A DNA stretch of 39,148 nucleotides from Nocardioidaceae bacterium (GCA_009780515.1 WQZX01000029.1:1-39148); one strand, 5' to 3'. Positions 15,588 through 25,256 are shown, numbered from the stretch's first letter. Notes: generated by a model from the sequence alone, not told the origin. A program made the numbers and translations.

Positions 15588-17381
15588 TCAGCCGAGCCGG
15601 TCGAGCTCCTCCTCGACGACGGCGGGGTCGAGCTTCACGAACACCGGGCTCGGCTTCGCGACGGGGCGACCGACCTCGACCGGCCGGCGCTTCCACTCGG
15701 GGAAGTCGGAGTACTCACCGGTGATGATGGGGTAGGACCGCGCGGCGTCGTCGAGGTCAGCGACCTCCTCGACCGTCGGCATCGGCGCGATCTCGCCGCT
15801 GCCACCCATCGCGACGTCCACCGCGTTCGCCGAGAACGGCAGGAACGGGCTGAGCACGAGGTTGAGGTCGGACACGCACTGCGCCATGACGTTCAGCACC
15901 GTGCCGAGGCGCTCGCGCTGGTCCTCGCGCTTGAGCTTCCAGGGCTCGAGCTCGGAGACGTAGCGGTTGACCTCGCCGACCGCCTTCATCGCCTCGGCGA
16001 TCGCGGCCTTCTGCCGGTGCTGGCCGATAAGCGCACCGACGGTGTCGAAGGCGGCCTCGGTGGCGGCGAGCACGGCGGCGTCCTCGGGCTGCAGCGCGCC
16101 GGCGGCCGGGATCTCGCCGAAGTTCTTCGCGATCAGGTTGGCGGTGCGGTTGACCAGGTTGCCCCAGCCCGCCACCAGCTCGTCGTTGGTACGACGTACG
16201 AACTCCGCCCACGTGAAGTCGGCGTCCTGGCTCTCGGGTCCGGCGGCGGCCACGAAGTAGCGGAAGGCATCAGGCTGGTAGCGGCTGAGCAGGTCGCGGA
16301 CGTAGATGACGACCTTCTTGGAGGAGGAGAACTTCCGCCCCTCCATGGTCAGGAACTCCGAGCTGACCACCTCGGTGGGCAGGTTGAGCTCGCCCAGATC
16401 GCGCGGCTGTCCGCCGCGCGACCCCTTGCCGGCGTACGCCAGCAGCTCGGCGGGCCAGATCTGCGCGTGGAAGGTGATGTTGTCCTTGCCCATGAAGTAG
16501 TAGGACAGCGCCTCCGGGTCGTTCCACCACTCGCGCCAGCGGTCGGGCTCGCCGAGACGGCGCGCCCACTCGATCGACGCCGAGAGGTAGCCGACGACCG
16601 CGTCGAACCAGACGTAGAGCTTCTTGGTGCGCTCGTCGCGCCATCCTTCGAGCGGGATGGTGATGCCCCAGTCGATGTCACGGGTCATGGCGCGCGGCCG
16701 GATCTCGTCGAGGATGTTCTTGGAGAAGCGGATGACGTTCGGCCGCCACAGCCCGGACGCCTCGCGCTCGTCGAGCCACTCCCGCAGGGCCTCGGCGAGG
16801 GCCGGAAGGTCCAGGAAGAAGTGCTGGGTCTCCACGAACTCCGGCGTCTCGCCGTTGATCCGCGAGCGCGGCTCCTCGAGGTCCTGCGGGTCCAGCTGCT
16901 TGCCGCAGCTGTCGCACTGGTCGCCCCGCGCGCCGTCGTACCCGCAGTTGGGACAGATGCCCTCGATGTAGCGGTCGGGCAGCGTGCGGCCGGTCGACGG
17001 CGAGATGGCGCCGTACGTCGTCTCCTCGAGGAAGTAGCCGTTCTCGTAGACCCCCAGGAACAGCTCCTGTACGACGGACTCGTGGTTGCGCGTCGTGGTG
17101 CGCGTGTAGAGGTCGTAGCTGATGCCGAGCGAGACGAGGTCCTCGACGATCAGGCGGTGGTTCTTGTCGGCCAGCTCCTGCGGGGTCATCCCCGCCTCGT
17201 CCGCGGCGATCAGGATCGGGGTGCCGTGCTCGTCGGAGCCGGACACCATCAGGACCTCGTCACCGGCCATCCGCGAGTAGCGGCTGAACACGTCCGACGG
17301 GACCCCGAACCCCGCGACGTGGCCGATGTGACGGGGACCGTTGGCGTACGGCCAGGCGACGGCGGACAGCACACGATTCAT
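15588..17381 (-). CDS. metG: Methionyl-tRNA synthetase
   Basis: A 597-aa class I aminoacyl-tRNA synthetase that charges tRNA-Met. HIGH signature at 18-21 ([14 protein letters not shown]). The zinc-binding knuckle [18 protein letters not shown] follows. The KMSKS loop is KFSSSK (350-355). The C-terminus is an anticodon-binding helical domain without the extra EMAP-type tRNA-binding extension seen in some MetRS. TAGGAT lies 6 nt before the ATG, a leaderless arrangement. It is convergent with the toxin-antitoxin islet. Confidence 0.97.
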   Translation of the reverse strand: MNRVLSAVAWPYANGPRHIGHVAGFGVPSDVFSRYSRMAGDEVLMVSGSDEHGTPILIAADEAGMTPQELADKNHRLIVEDLVSLGISYDLYTRTTTRNHESVVQELFLGVYENGYFLEETTYGAISPSTGRTLPDRYIEGICPNCGYDGARGDQCDSCGKQLDPQDLEEPRSRINGETPEFVETQHFFLDLPALAEALREWLDEREASGLWRPNVIRFSKNILDEIRPRAMTRDIDWGITIPLEGWRDERTKKLYVWFDAVVGYLSASIEWARRLGEPDRWREWWNDPEALSYYFMGKDNITFHAQIWPAELLAYAGKGSRGGQPRDLGELNLPTEVVSSEFLTMEGRKFSSSKKVVIYVRDLLSRYQPDAFRYFVAAAGPESQDADFTWAEFVRRTNDELVAGWGNLVNRTANLIAKNFGEIPAAGALQPEDAAVLAATEAAFDTVGALIGQHRQKAAIAEAMKAVGEVNRYVSELEPWKLKREDQRERLGTVLNVMAQCVSDLNLVLSPFLPFSANAVDVAMGGSGEIAPMPTVEEVADLDDAARSYPIITGEYSDFPEWKRRPVEVGRPVAKPSPVFVKLDPAVVEEELDRLG

Positions 17382-17387
17382 GCCGCA

Positions 17388-17393
17388 ATCCTA
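17388..17393 (-). promoter_or_regulatory. -10 hexamer TAGGAT, leaderless-type, for metG
   Basis: TAGGAT on the minus strand, 6-nt spacer, ATG at 17381. Confidence 0.55.
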
Positions 17394-17432
17394 GGGATGG
17401 CCGTCGCCGACCGACGAGTCAGGCGAGATCCC

Positions 17433-18659
17433 TCACTTGACCGTGCCCATCCGGTGGGCCGTGTGCCCGCGGATGGTGTTCAGGTGCGCGTAGAGGTGCT
17501 GACCCGGGCAGTCGGTGTCGTTGGTGTTGCGGTGACCGTCGATCACCGGCAGGTGCGCGCGCTCGCCCGCCCGGAACTTGTCGCTGCCCGTGGACGTCAC
17601 CCAGATCATGCCCTTGGGGTTGCGGTCCCAGTGCGACAGCTTCCACGCGGCCACCCGCGCGATCGCGCGGTGGATCTTGTCGTTGGACTGAGCCGTCTGG
17701 TAGTTGCCGATCGCGCAGACGCCGACCGAGGTGTTGTTGAAGCCGAGCGTGTGCGCGCCGCGCGCCATCTTGCCGACGCTGCCGGTGCGGCCCGTCCAGA
17801 TCCGGCCGAACTTGTCGACCAGGAAGTTGTAGGCGATGTCGGCCCAGCCCAGCGTCTGCGTGTGGTAGCGGTAGATCGCGCGCAGCATGGCCGGCACGTC
17901 GTCCCACGTGTAGTCGTTGGCGTTGTCGCTGTGGTGCACGTGGATCTGCTTCACCGTGCTGACCCGGTGGATCGGACCGTTCATGAACTTCGGGTTCGGG
18001 TGCCAGTCCTTGCGCCCGAACAACGGCGGCACGGGCAGCTGCTTCTTGCCGGTGTCGGTCGTCTTCGGCGTCGCCGCGCGGCCCTTGAAGCTCGGCACCT
18101 TCGGCGTCGGGGTCTCGCCCGGATCGATCAGCGACAGCACCGGCGCGGTCTGGGATCCGTCGATCTCCACCTGTACGGCGTCGCTGCGACCGACCCAGGC
18201 CAGCGCGGTGCCGTGCGGGGTGGCCGCCGCCTCCTCGGTGTTGCGGTCGGGCAGGTCGTGCAGGGGCTTGAGGGTGCGCCACTCGGTCCAGCCGCCGTGC
18301 ACGTGGCGGGTGCGGACCCGTACCTTGCCCTTGCCGCTCGCCCACGTGACGCCGAGCGCGGAGAACTCGCTGGTGCCCATCACGGCCGACCGAACGGGCC
18401 CGTTGGTCATCGCCCGCCCGGTCGGGTGGCCGATCGGGACGTCGAGGGCCGAGGTGATGCCGTCGCTGTCGGGACGCAGCGTCAGCCGCCCCGCCGCGCG
18501 GCCGGGCGCGCCGAAGGCGAGGTTGCCCAGGTCCGGGACGAGAGCGATCGACGGGGCCGCCGCGGCGACGGCGGCGAGACCGAGGACCCGACGGCGGCCC
18601 ATCTGCGGGGTCGGCATCGGGGAGCGCGGGGAAGGACGATCCGAGATGTTCACGGTCAT
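17433..18659 (-). CDS. Exported peptidoglycan recognition protein / N-acetylmuramoyl-L-alanine amidase
   Basis: A 408-aa protein. The N-terminus has a twin-arginine-like signal (MGRRRVLGLAAVAAAAPSIAL). Residues ~60-200 form a beta-rich domain often found ahead of actinobacterial PGRPs (GVTWASGKGKVRVRTRHVHGGW). Residues ~215-408 form the amidase_2/PGRP domain with zinc ligands at IHVHHSD, the catalytic region (GWADIAYNFLVDKFGRIWTGR) and GHRNTNDTDCPGQHLY near the end. It cleaves the lactyl-amide bond between muramic acid and the peptide stem. The ATG at 18659 is chosen because it places the RR motif near the N-terminus; a GTG at 18680 is an in-frame alternative. An upstream motif is shared with the CHAP gene. 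Confidence 0.88.
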   Translation of the reverse strand: MTVNISDRPSPRSPMPTPQMGRRRVLGLAAVAAAAPSIALVPDLGNLAFGAPGRAAGRLTLRPDSDGITSALDVPIGHPTGRAMTNGPVRSAVMGTSEFSALGVTWASGKGKVRVRTRHVHGGWTEWRTLKPLHDLPDRNTEEAAATPHGTALAWVGRSDAVQVEIDGSQTAPVLSLIDPGETPTPKVPSFKGRAATPKTTDTGKKQLPVPPLFGRKDWHPNPKFMNGPIHRVSTVKQIHVHHSDNANDYTWDDVPAMLRAIYRYHTQTLGWADIAYNFLVDKFGRIWTGRTGSVGKMARGAHTLGFNNTSVGVCAIGNYQTAQSNDKIHRAIARVAAWKLSHWDRNPKGMIWVTSTGSDKFRAGERAHLPVIDGHRNTNDTDCPGQHLYAHLNTIRGHTAHRMGTVK

Positions 18660-18740
18660 CGATCTTCGGCCATGGAGCACCGCCCTTTGCGGACCTCAAC
18701 GAGTCGCGCGTGTCACTTCCGTCCCAGGAATCACAAGGGG

Positions 18741-19370
18741 CTAGGAGAAGTCGAGGTCGCCGGTGCGGCTGCGCTTGAGCTCGTAGAAGTAGGGGAACGC
18801 CGCGACGGCGACGCACCCGTCCCAGAGCCGGCCGGCGTCTTCGCCACGCGGGATCTTGCTCAGCACCGGCCCGAAGAACGCCGACCCGTTGATGTGGATG
18901 GTCGGGGTCCCGACGTCGTCGCCGACCGCGTCCATTCCCTCGTGGTGCGACGTGGCGACCGCCTCGTCGAGCGAGGTGTCGTCCATCGCGTCGGCCAGGG
19001 AGGTGGGCAGGCCGGCCTCGGTAAGCGCCTCCTCGAGCACCTCTCGGGTGAAGTCCTGCTTGCCGAGGTGACGACGGGTGCCGAGGGCCGTGTAGAGGGG
19101 TGCGAGCGCGGCGTTGCCGTGCTGTTGCTCGGCGGCGATGCACACGCGCACCGGGCCCCACGCGGTCTTGAGCATCTCCCGGTAGGAGTCGGGGATGTCC
19201 TTGTCCTTGTTGAGGTACGCAAGGCTCATCACGTGCCAGACGACCTCGATGTCGCGCACCTTCTCGACCTCGAGGATCCAGCGCGAGGTGATCCAGGCGA
19301 ACGGGCACAGCGGGTCGAACCAGAAGTCGGCGCGATCCTTCTCGCCGCTGCGGGCGGGGGCTTCGGTCAT
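18741..19370 (-). CDS. DsbA family mycothiol-dependent nitroreductase-like protein (Rv2466c type)
   Basis: A 209-aa thioredoxin-fold protein. It follows M. tuberculosis Rv2466c closely as I recall it: [22 protein letters not shown], then [43 protein letters not shown] and [13 protein letters not shown]. Rv2466c uses a CPWC active site and mycothiol; here the site is CPFA, so the second cysteine is missing. A monothiol mechanism, with mycothiol resolving the mixed disulfide, remains possible. No signal peptide, so cytoplasmic. The ATG at 19370 is preferred over an upstream in-frame start at 19403, and a weak -10 (CATGCT) is 6 nt before it. In Mycobacterium the homologue neighbours pepN, as it nearly does here. 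Confidence 0.9.
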   Translation of the reverse strand: MTEAPARSGEKDRADFWFDPLCPFAWITSRWILEVEKVRDIEVVWHVMSLAYLNKDKDIPDSYREMLKTAWGPVRVCIAAEQQHGNAALAPLYTALGTRRHLGKQDFTREVLEEALTEAGLPTSLADAMDDTSLDEAVATSHHEGMDAVGDDVGTPTIHINGSAFFGPVLSKIPRGEDAGRLWDGCVAVAAFPYFYELKRSRTGDLDFS

Positions 19371-19437
19371 GCCGCCAGCATGCCAGTCGGGCGGTGGGTC
19401 CACCCACCGCCCGACCGGACGCAGTCCCCTCCCGGGC

Positions 19438-21063
19438 TCAGCGGACGGTCACGCCGCCGGTCCGACTGGACGGCAGGGTGGTCGCGGTTCGGCCGTAGTA
19501 GACCCGCACCGGGTAGTGACCCGCGCGGAGCCCGGTGACCTCGACCTTCGCCGAGCCGTTGACCAGCTGCACCGCGCGGCGCACCCTGCCGATGCGGACG
19601 AGCACCTTGCCCGACACCGTGCGGACGTCGGCCGAGTGCACGTGGAGGTGGATCACCGCGCCACCCTTGACGCCGACCGACTTGAGCAGGACATGGGTCG
19701 GCGTACGGATGTATCCGGGGGTGGCCGCGTGGCCGCTGGCCGGCAGCCACTGCGGCTGGGCCAGCGAGACGTTCACTGCCACGTGGTGGCCGAGGTCCGC
19801 CGCCTGCAGCTGGTACGACGCCCCGGTGGCACCCGGGATCTTCTGCCCGTCCCGCGTCCACTGGTACGACGGCGTCGCGCTGGCCGGCGTGAAGGCGCCG
19901 CTGGCGTTCAGGACGCTGCCGGGCTCCATCGTCCCGGACACCGTGTAGGGCGTGCTCACCTCGATCTGGCCGGCGGCGACGTCGACCGTCGTCTGCGACG
20001 TGCGCGTCGCGGTCTTGAAGCCCGCGGCCCGGGCGTGGGCGATCAGCGTGATCGTGTCGCCGACCATGCCGCTGGTCAGCGGCAGCGTCTGGGTGGTCGC
20101 GCCGGAGATCGCCTGGCCGTTGTCGAGCCAGGTGTAGGTGTAGGAGGCCGGGTCCGGCGTCCAGCTGCCGGGCGACGCCGTCAGCTGGTCGTCGACGATC
20201 GGCGTACCGCTGACGGTGGGGAGCGTGCCGTTGGTGAAGGTCCCCCGCACGACCGCGGCGGTCGCGTCGGCGCTCGTGCTCACCGACGTCGACTTCGGGT
20301 GCGAGCCCGTGACCGTGAGTCCGATCGTCCTGTTCAGCTGGGCGGCGGTCACCGTGAAGGTCGAGCTGGTGGCACCCGCGATCGGGGCACCCTTGGCGGT
20401 CCACTGGTAGGCGTAGTGGCTCGGCTTGCCCGACCAGGTGCCGACGTGGCCCGTCAGCTGCTGGCCGACCTTGGCGGTGCCGTCGATGAACGGCTTGACC
20501 TGGTTGGCGAGGACCGGCCCGGCGGACTTGTCCTTGAAGTGGATGAAGCCGCTCGGCCAGAAGCCGCCCGTCTTGGTGAGCCGCTGCCAGTGGAAGGTGC
20601 CGCCCCACGAGTCCTCGGAGATGACGATCTCGGAGGGGGACACGACCTTCTCGACGTACGCGACGTGGCCGGCGGAGCCGACGTGGTGGTACGCGTCGAA
20701 CCACGCGACCGCCCCGACGGCAGGCGTCTGGTCGGTGATCCCGGCCTCCGCGTGACCCCAGTTCGCGGCGTTGCCGTCGCCGTTCCACGGGCGGGCGGTC
20801 GGCATGCCGGCCTGGATCATCCGGTAGGCCACGTAGTTGACGCAGTTGTGGCCCGGGTACATCCGCCAGTACGACTTGCCGTTCACCCTGCCGTACCCGC
20901 TGTCGGAGTAGCCCGCAGCGTTGCACCCGTCGTAGCCGGTGCAGAGGTAGGTCGAGCCCGAGGTCTCGCGCAGGTGCAGGAGCCTCGCGCCCCCGCCTCC
21001 CACCACGAGCAGGGTCGCGAACATGACGCCGGCGATCACTGAGGACCACCAGCGAACGGTCAT
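19438..21063 (-). CDS. Secreted CHAP-domain peptidoglycan hydrolase with Ig-like repeats
   Basis: A 541-aa exported protein. Residues ~1-30 are a signal or anchor ([21 protein letters not shown]). Residues ~45-175 form a CHAP amidase/endopeptidase domain with the catalytic Cys in [12 protein letters not shown] and the His in [12 protein letters not shown]. Three Ig-like repeats of ~90 residues follow, each with a YAYQW/YTYTW/PSYQW strand and an IAGAT/ISGAT/IPGAT turn. A final beta domain resembles an Ig-like tail ([20 protein letters not shown]). CHAP enzymes cut peptidoglycan crossbridges or stem peptides; the repeats probably bind cell-surface polymer. The start could also be the ATG at 21078, five codons upstream. 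It is divergent from pepN across an AT-rich 190-bp region. Confidence 0.85.
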   Translation of the reverse strand: MTVRWWSSVIAGVMFATLLVVGGGGARLLHLRETSGSTYLCTGYDGCNAAGYSDSGYGRVNGKSYWRMYPGHNCVNYVAYRMIQAGMPTARPWNGDGNAANWGHAEAGITDQTPAVGAVAWFDAYHHVGSAGHVAYVEKVVSPSEIVISEDSWGGTFHWQRLTKTGGFWPSGFIHFKDKSAGPVLANQVKPFIDGTAKVGQQLTGHVGTWSGKPSHYAYQWTAKGAPIAGATSSTFTVTAAQLNRTIGLTVTGSHPKSTSVSTSADATAAVVRGTFTNGTLPTVSGTPIVDDQLTASPGSWTPDPASYTYTWLDNGQAISGATTQTLPLTSGMVGDTITLIAHARAAGFKTATRTSQTTVDVAAGQIEVSTPYTVSGTMEPGSVLNASGAFTPASATPSYQWTRDGQKIPGATGASYQLQAADLGHHVAVNVSLAQPQWLPASGHAATPGYIRTPTHVLLKSVGVKGGAVIHLHVHSADVRTVSGKVLVRIGRVRRAVQLVNGSAKVEVTGLRAGHYPVRVYYGRTATTLPSSRTGGVTVR

Positions 21064-21253
21064 GGCTCCGCTTCGCATGGCGTCTACCTAAAGCCACATT
21101 CGTCCCAAAGCGCAACAAAAATCCCAAAAAACTCACGGATCACTGGCGTGTCGCGTTGACTTTTCAGAATTACATCTTTGTAGTTCCGCGACCGTTGTGG
21201 CGTAGGTCTCCCCGCTGCTCCCCCATCGGCCGCGCGGTGCGAGGATCAAGGAC
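21064..21253. promoter_or_regulatory. Divergent CHAP / pepN intergenic region
   Basis: It is notably AT-rich and contains A-tracts at about 21114-21130. GAATTACA (21167-21174) and TGTAGTTC (21179-21186) form an inverted repeat with one mismatch and a 4-nt loop. TTGACT (21156-21161) with TGTAGT (21179-21184) is a weak pepN promoter candidate. CACATTCGTCCCA (21095-21107) resembles a motif upstream of the amidase gene. The inverted repeat overlaps the candidate -10. Confidence 0.4.
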
Positions 21254-23860
21254 ATGCCTGGAACCAACCTGACGCGCGACGAGGCCACCGCCCGCTCCGC
21301 GCTGATCGACGTCACGTCCTACGCCGTCGAGCTCGACCTCACCCAGGCCGAGGCCGACGGCGTCACCACCTTCGGGTCCACCACCACGATCGCGTTCGCC
21401 TGCCGCGAGCCCGGCGGCGACACGTTCGCCGACCTCGTCGGCGCGACGGTCCACGAGGTGACCCTCAACGGCGCCGCCCTCGACCCCGCCGAGGTGTACG
21501 CCGACAACCGGATCGCGCTGCCCGGCCTGGCCGCCGACAACGTGCTGGTCGTCCGCGCCGACTGCACCTACTCCCACACCGGCGAGGGCCTCCACCACTT
21601 CGTCGACCCCGCCGACGACCGCGTGTACCTCTACTCGCAGTTCGAGGTGCCCGACTCCCGCCGCGTCTTCACCGCCTTCGAGCAGCCCGACCTCAAGGCC
21701 CCGTTCACCTTCACCGTGCACGCGCCCGCGCACTGGCTGGTCGTGTCCAACGCCCCGGCGCCCGAGCCGGTCCCGATGGACTCGACCACCCAGCAGGGCA
21801 TGGCGACCTGGTCCTTCCCCGAGACGAAGCCGCTCGCGAGCTACGTCACCGCGATCGTGGCCGGCCCCTACCACGCGGTGCACGACGCCTACGAGGGGCC
21901 GAACGGCACCATCCCGCTCGGTCACTACGCCCGCCAGTCGCTGAAGGCGGAGCTCGACCGTGACCGCGAGGAGATCGTCACCCTCACCCAGCAGGGCTTC
22001 GAGTTCTTCGAGGGCGCCTTCGGCGTCCCCTACCCCTTCGAGAAGTACGACCAGCTCTACGTGCCGGAGTTCAACGCCGGCGCCATGGAGAACGCCGGCG
22101 CGATCACGCTGCGCGACGAGTACCTCCCGCGCTCACGGCAGCCGCGGTCCTTCTACGAGTTCCGCGCGTCGGTGATCCTGCACGAGATGGCGCACATGTG
22201 GTTCGGCGACCTCGTGACCATGAAGTGGTGGGACGACCTGTGGCTCAACGAGTCGTTCGCCGAGTGGGCCTGCTACCACGCCGAGGCCGAGGCGACGTCG
22301 TACACCGACTCCTGGACGGGCTTCACCAACGCCCGCAAGCAGACCGGCTACCGTGCCGACGCGCTGCCGAGCACGCACCCGATCGCCACCGACATGGTCG
22401 ACCTGCACGCGGTCGAGGTGAACTTCGACATGATCACCTACGCCAAGGGCGCGTCGGTGCTCAAGCAGCTGGTCGCCTGGGTCGGCCTGGAGCCGTTCCT
22501 CAAGGGCCTCGGGCAGTACTTCACCGACCACTCCTACTCCAACACGACCTTCGCCGACCTGCTGTCCGCCCTCGAGACGGCCTCGGGCCGCGACCTGGCC
22601 AGCTGGGCCCAGGAGTGGCTGCAGACCGCCGGCACCAACACGCTGGCGCCGGACTTCGAGGTCGCCGCCGACCCCTCGACTGGCTCGGGACAGGCGGCGT
22701 ACACCTCGTTCGCGGTCGTCCAGACCGCGCCGGAGGGCCACCCGACGCTGCGCCGCCACCGCCTCGGGATCGGCTGCTACGACAAGGGCGAGGACGGCCG
22801 GCTGACCCGGTCGTCGTACGTCGAGGTGGACGTGGCCGGCGAGCGCACCGAGATCAGCGAGCTGGTCGGCGCCCGGCAGCCCGACCTCCTGCTGCTCAAC
22901 GACAGCGACCTCGCCTTCGCCAAGATCCGTCTCGACGAGCGCTCGCTCGCGACCGCGATCGCGGATCTCTCCGCGATCGAGGACTCACTCGCGCGGGCGC
23001 TGGTCTGGGGCGCGGCGTGGGACATGACCCGCGACGCCGAGATGTCCGCGACCGGCTTCGTCGAGCTCGTGCTGGGCAACATCGGCTCCGAGACCGACTC
23101 GTGGGGCCTGAGCCGCATCCCGACGTACGCCGCGCAGGCGGTGACCGTCTACAGCGACCCCGCCCACCGCGACGAGCTCCGCGGCCGCTGGGAGGCCGGC
23201 CTGAAGGACCTGCTCACCGCCGCGGAGCCCGGCTCGGACCACCAGCTGACCTTCGCGCAGGCCTACGCCGGAGCGGCCCGCTCGGACGCCGCCGTCGCCG
23301 ACCTGGAGGGGCTCCTCGACGGCTCCGTCGTGATCGACGGGCTCGCCGTGGACCAGGACCTCCGGTGGCTCCTGCTCGCCAACCTGGCGCGGGTCGGCCG
23401 GACCGACGACGCCCGTATCGACACCGAGCTCGCCGAGGACAACACGATCACCGGTCGCGAGAAGGCCGCTGCGGCACGCGCCGCGCAGCCCACCGCCGAG
23501 GCCAAGGCGCGCGCGTGGGAGCAGGCCATGATCGACCCGTCGGTGCCGAACGAGACCCACCGCAGCGTGGTCCTGTCGTTCTGGCGCGACGGCCAGGAGG
23601 AGGTCCTCGCGCCGTACGTCGAGCGCTACCTCGCCGACGTCGCGGCCACCTGGGAGCGCCTCGGCTCCCACAAGGCCACGGTGGCGCTGACCGGTGCGTT
23701 CCCCCGCCTGATCGCCACCGACGACACGCTCGCGAAGGTCGACGCCTGGCTCGCCGCCAACGCCGAGACGGTCAACCCGGGAGCGGTCCGCTACGTGCGC
23801 GAGGGCCGCGACGACGTCGCCCGTTCGCTGGCGGCGCAGGCCCGCGACACGGGGCGCTGA
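21254..23860 (+). CDS. pepN: Aminopeptidase N, M1 family
   Basis: An 868-aa zinc metallopeptidase that removes N-terminal residues from peptides. The exopeptidase motif GAMEN is at 276-280. Zinc site HEMAH at 310-314 with the third ligand Glu333 in NESFAEW. The C-terminal ~400 residues are the ERAP1-like alpha-helical domain typical of actinobacterial PepN. No signal peptide, so cytoplasmic. The ATG has AGGA about 9 nt upstream; GAGGAT ending 7 nt before the ATG could instead be a weak leaderless -10. A strong hairpin terminator follows the stop. The Rv2466c-like gene lies close by on the other strand. Confidence 0.95.
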   Translation: MPGTNLTRDEATARSALIDVTSYAVELDLTQAEADGVTTFGSTTTIAFACREPGGDTFADLVGATVHEVTLNGAALDPAEVYADNRIALPGLAADNVLVVRADCTYSHTGEGLHHFVDPADDRVYLYSQFEVPDSRRVFTAFEQPDLKAPFTFTVHAPAHWLVVSNAPAPEPVPMDSTTQQGMATWSFPETKPLASYVTAIVAGPYHAVHDAYEGPNGTIPLGHYARQSLKAELDRDREEIVTLTQQGFEFFEGAFGVPYPFEKYDQLYVPEFNAGAMENAGAITLRDEYLPRSRQPRSFYEFRASVILHEMAHMWFGDLVTMKWWDDLWLNESFAEWACYHAEAEATSYTDSWTGFTNARKQTGYRADALPSTHPIATDMVDLHAVEVNFDMITYAKGASVLKQLVAWVGLEPFLKGLGQYFTDHSYSNTTFADLLSALETASGRDLASWAQEWLQTAGTNTLAPDFEVAADPSTGSGQAAYTSFAVVQTAPEGHPTLRRHRLGIGCYDKGEDGRLTRSSYVEVDVAGERTEISELVGARQPDLLLLNDSDLAFAKIRLDERSLATAIADLSAIEDSLARALVWGAAWDMTRDAEMSATGFVELVLGNIGSETDSWGLSRIPTYAAQAVTVYSDPAHRDELRGRWEAGLKDLLTAAEPGSDHQLTFAQAYAGAARSDAAVADLEGLLDGSVVIDGLAVDQDLRWLLLANLARVGRTDDARIDTELAEDNTITGREKAAAARAAQPTAEAKARAWEQAMIDPSVPNETHRSVVLSFWRDGQEEVLAPYVERYLADVAATWERLGSHKATVALTGAFPRLIATDDTLAKVDAWLAANAETVNPGAVRYVREGRDDVARSLAAQARDTGR

Positions 23861-23868
23861 GCCCTCGG

Positions 23869-23903
23869 CCTGTGGCAGGGGACGGTTTGCCCCCTGCCAC
23901 AGG
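23869..23903 (+). terminator. Strong hairpin after pepN
   Basis: CCTGTGGCAGGGG / CCCCTGCCACAGG, 13-bp perfect stem with a 9-nt loop, 8 nt past the pepN stop and just before the promoter of the next gene. Confidence 0.7.
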
Positions 23904-23909
23904 TTGACG

Positions 23910-23915
23910 TAATAT
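23910..23915 (+). promoter_or_regulatory. -10 hexamer TAATAT, leaderless-type, for the GNAT gene
   Basis: TAATAT, 7-nt spacer, ATG at 23923. It lies within GTTGA-N7-TCAAC (23903-23919), a small inverted repeat that could be an operator. Confidence 0.55.
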
Positions 23916-23922
23916 CAACTGA

Positions 23923-24378
23923 ATGATCCGTTCGATTGAGCAGTCCGACCACGACCAGATCCTCGACCTCAACCAGAACGCCCTCGACGCCGTGGGGTCC
24001 CTCGACAACGAGGACCTCTCGCTGCTGGTGAAGAAGGCCGACCAGGCCATCGTCGTCGACACGGACGGTGACGTCGCCGGCTTCGTGATCACCCTGCCGC
24101 AGGACGCGGACTACGACTCCTCGCGCTTCCGCTGGTTCGCGGACCGGTACGACGAGTTCGTCTACCTCGACCGCGTGATCGTCTCCCCCGACCACCGTCG
24201 CGAGGGCGTCGGCTCGAAGCTGTACGACGAGCTGCCCGAGGACGTGCCCGTCGCGCTCGAGGTGTACGAGCACAACGACACCTCGCTGAAGTTCCACCGG
24301 TCGCTGGGCTTCCGCCGCGTCGGCGAGCTCGAGCACAACGGCACCGTCAACGTGATGATGCTGCGCCCCGCGAGCTGA
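23923..24378 (+). CDS. GNAT family N-acetyltransferase
   Basis: A 151-aa acetyl-CoA-dependent acyltransferase. The acetyl-CoA-binding motif A is visible as LDRVIVSPDHRREGVGSKLYDEL (V..... then R-x-x-G-x-G/A). Motif B follows (EVYEHNDTSLKFHRSLGFRRVGE). The substrate cannot be told from sequence. It is a single-gene unit between a strong upstream terminator and a bidirectional downstream hairpin. The ATG at 23923 is supported by TAATAT 7 nt upstream. Confidence 0.88.
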   Translation: MIRSIEQSDHDQILDLNQNALDAVGSLDNEDLSLLVKKADQAIVVDTDGDVAGFVITLPQDADYDSSRFRWFADRYDEFVYLDRVIVSPDHRREGVGSKLYDELPEDVPVALEVYEHNDTSLKFHRSLGFRRVGELEHNGTVNVMMLRPAS

Positions 24379-24390
24379 GCGCGCACGCGA

Positions 24391-24430
24391 CGATCCCCGG
24401 TGGCGGTCTCACGACCGCTGCCGGGGATCG
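24391..24430. terminator. Nested hairpin between convergent genes, bidirectional
   Basis: CGATCCCCGG (24391-24400) pairs with CCGGGGATCG (24421-24430) and encloses GCGGTC / GACCGC. It lies between the GNAT and DUF5130 stops. Confidence 0.65.
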
Positions 24431-24456
24431 GTGCGTTGTGGGGGCCGAACAGGCCG

Positions 24457-24819
24457 TCAGACGGCGCGTGCCTCGCGGCCGAGGCGCTCCACGCCCCCGA
24501 CGAGGCCGCCGGCGAGGTCGCCCGCCCCGAACGCCTCGGTCATCTCCCGCACGATCGACGCGGCCTTCTCGTCGGTGAGGGTCGCGCGCACGCGGCCACC
24601 CGTGACGATCTCGAGGGCGCGACGGTCGGGGTCGACCAGGACCAGGATGCTGCGCGACGGGAGCACCAGGGTGTTGTGCAGACTCGTCGCGAAGTCGCGG
24701 ATGCTCCCCTCGGCGGCACCGAGGTAGATCGAGATCTCCGCTCGGCACGACTGCTCGGCCGAGCGGATGGCGGCGTCGAGCCGCGCCTGCTCGGACTGCG
24801 TCAGCAGCTGGTGGGCCAT
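24457..24819 (-). CDS. DUF5130 (TPM-like) family protein
   Basis: A 120-aa protein with RLDAAIRSAEQSCRAEISIYLG, then LPSRSILVLVDPDRRALEIVTGGRVRATLTDE and a C-terminal amphipathic helix. This is the alpha/beta pattern of TPM/DUF5130 proteins, which in other species are linked to the envelope or to photosystem and phosphatase chemistry; function here is unknown. It starts 7 nt after the stop of the small membrane-protein gene upstream, so the two form an operon, and it may act at the membrane with that protein. Confidence 0.75.
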   Translation of the reverse strand: MAHQLLTQSEQARLDAAIRSAEQSCRAEISIYLGAAEGSIRDFATSLHNTLVLPSRSILVLVDPDRRALEIVTGGRVRATLTDEKAASIVREMTEAFGAGDLAGGLVGGVERLGREARAV

Positions 24820-24826
24820 GGCACGG

Positions 24827-25198
24827 TCACCAGGTGCCGCCGGCGCCGCCGGCAGCGGAGCCCTCGCTGTCCGGGTCGGCGAGCTCGCCGGCGGACTTGC
24901 GCGGGCCGCCGAGCCACTGGCCCTCGGGCTCCTCGTCGCCCTTCTTCGGCAAGATCGCCTCGCCGCGGGCCAGCGCCGGGCCGAGGATCATCGCGCTGAC
25001 GACCAGCAGGACCAGGATCGGGATGCCGACGAACAGCAGGATCGCCTGGAGGTCGTTGACCTGCGGCTTGGTCTCCCAGCCGCCGCCCGGGATCGGGGTG
25101 TCTGCCGAGGCGGCGCCACCGGCGAGAGCAAGGGCGGTCCCGAAGAGGGTCGCGAGCGTGAGAACAGCAGCGGAGCGGCGTACGACGGTCCTGATCAC
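24827..25198 (-). CDS. Small exported single-pass membrane protein, unknown function
   Basis: A 123-aa protein with a signal peptide (RRSAAVLTLATLFGTALALAGGAASA), a short extracellular loop, one membrane helix (about residues 49-71, LLFVGIPILVLLVVSAMILG) and an acidic, Gly/Ser-rich cytoplasmic tail ending GGAGGTW. The GTG at 25198 is chosen over a TTG at 25204 because TACTCT lies 6 nt upstream of the GTG. It is operonic with DUF5130. No family is recognised. Confidence 0.75.
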   Translation of the reverse strand: MIRTVVRRSAAVLTLATLFGTALALAGGAASADTPIPGGGWETKPQVNDLQAILLFVGIPILVLLVVSAMILGPALARGEAILPKKGDEEPEGQWLGGPRKSAGELADPDSEGSAAGGAGGTW

Positions 25199-25204
25199 GC
25201 CCAA

Positions 25205-25210
25205 AGAGTA
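25205..25210 (-). promoter_or_regulatory. -10 hexamer TACTCT, leaderless-type
   Basis: TACTCT, 6-nt spacer, GTG at 25198 on the minus strand. It decides the start of the small membrane-protein gene. Confidence 0.5.
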
Positions 25211-25237
25211 TCGGCTCGTGCCCAGTGAGGCTCACCA

Positions 25238-25256
25238 CCCCGCTTGGGAAGCGGGG
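25238..25256 (+). repeat. Hairpin in the mscS leader
   Basis: CCCCGCTT-GGG-AAGCGGGG, 8-bp perfect stem with a 3-nt loop, ending 22 nt before the mscS ATG. Confidence 0.4.

Noticed and set aside
15081..19538. 1485-residue open frame on the plus strand
   Set aside because: It overlaps metG, the amidase and the DsbA-like gene on the opposite strand; its composition is that of an antisense frame.
21064..21253. Riboswitch (c-di-AMP ydaO type) upstream of the wall hydrolases
   Set aside because: I looked for the GGGG/ACCG-rich conserved stretches of actinobacterial ydaO near the amidase and CHAP starts and found none; the regions are also too short.
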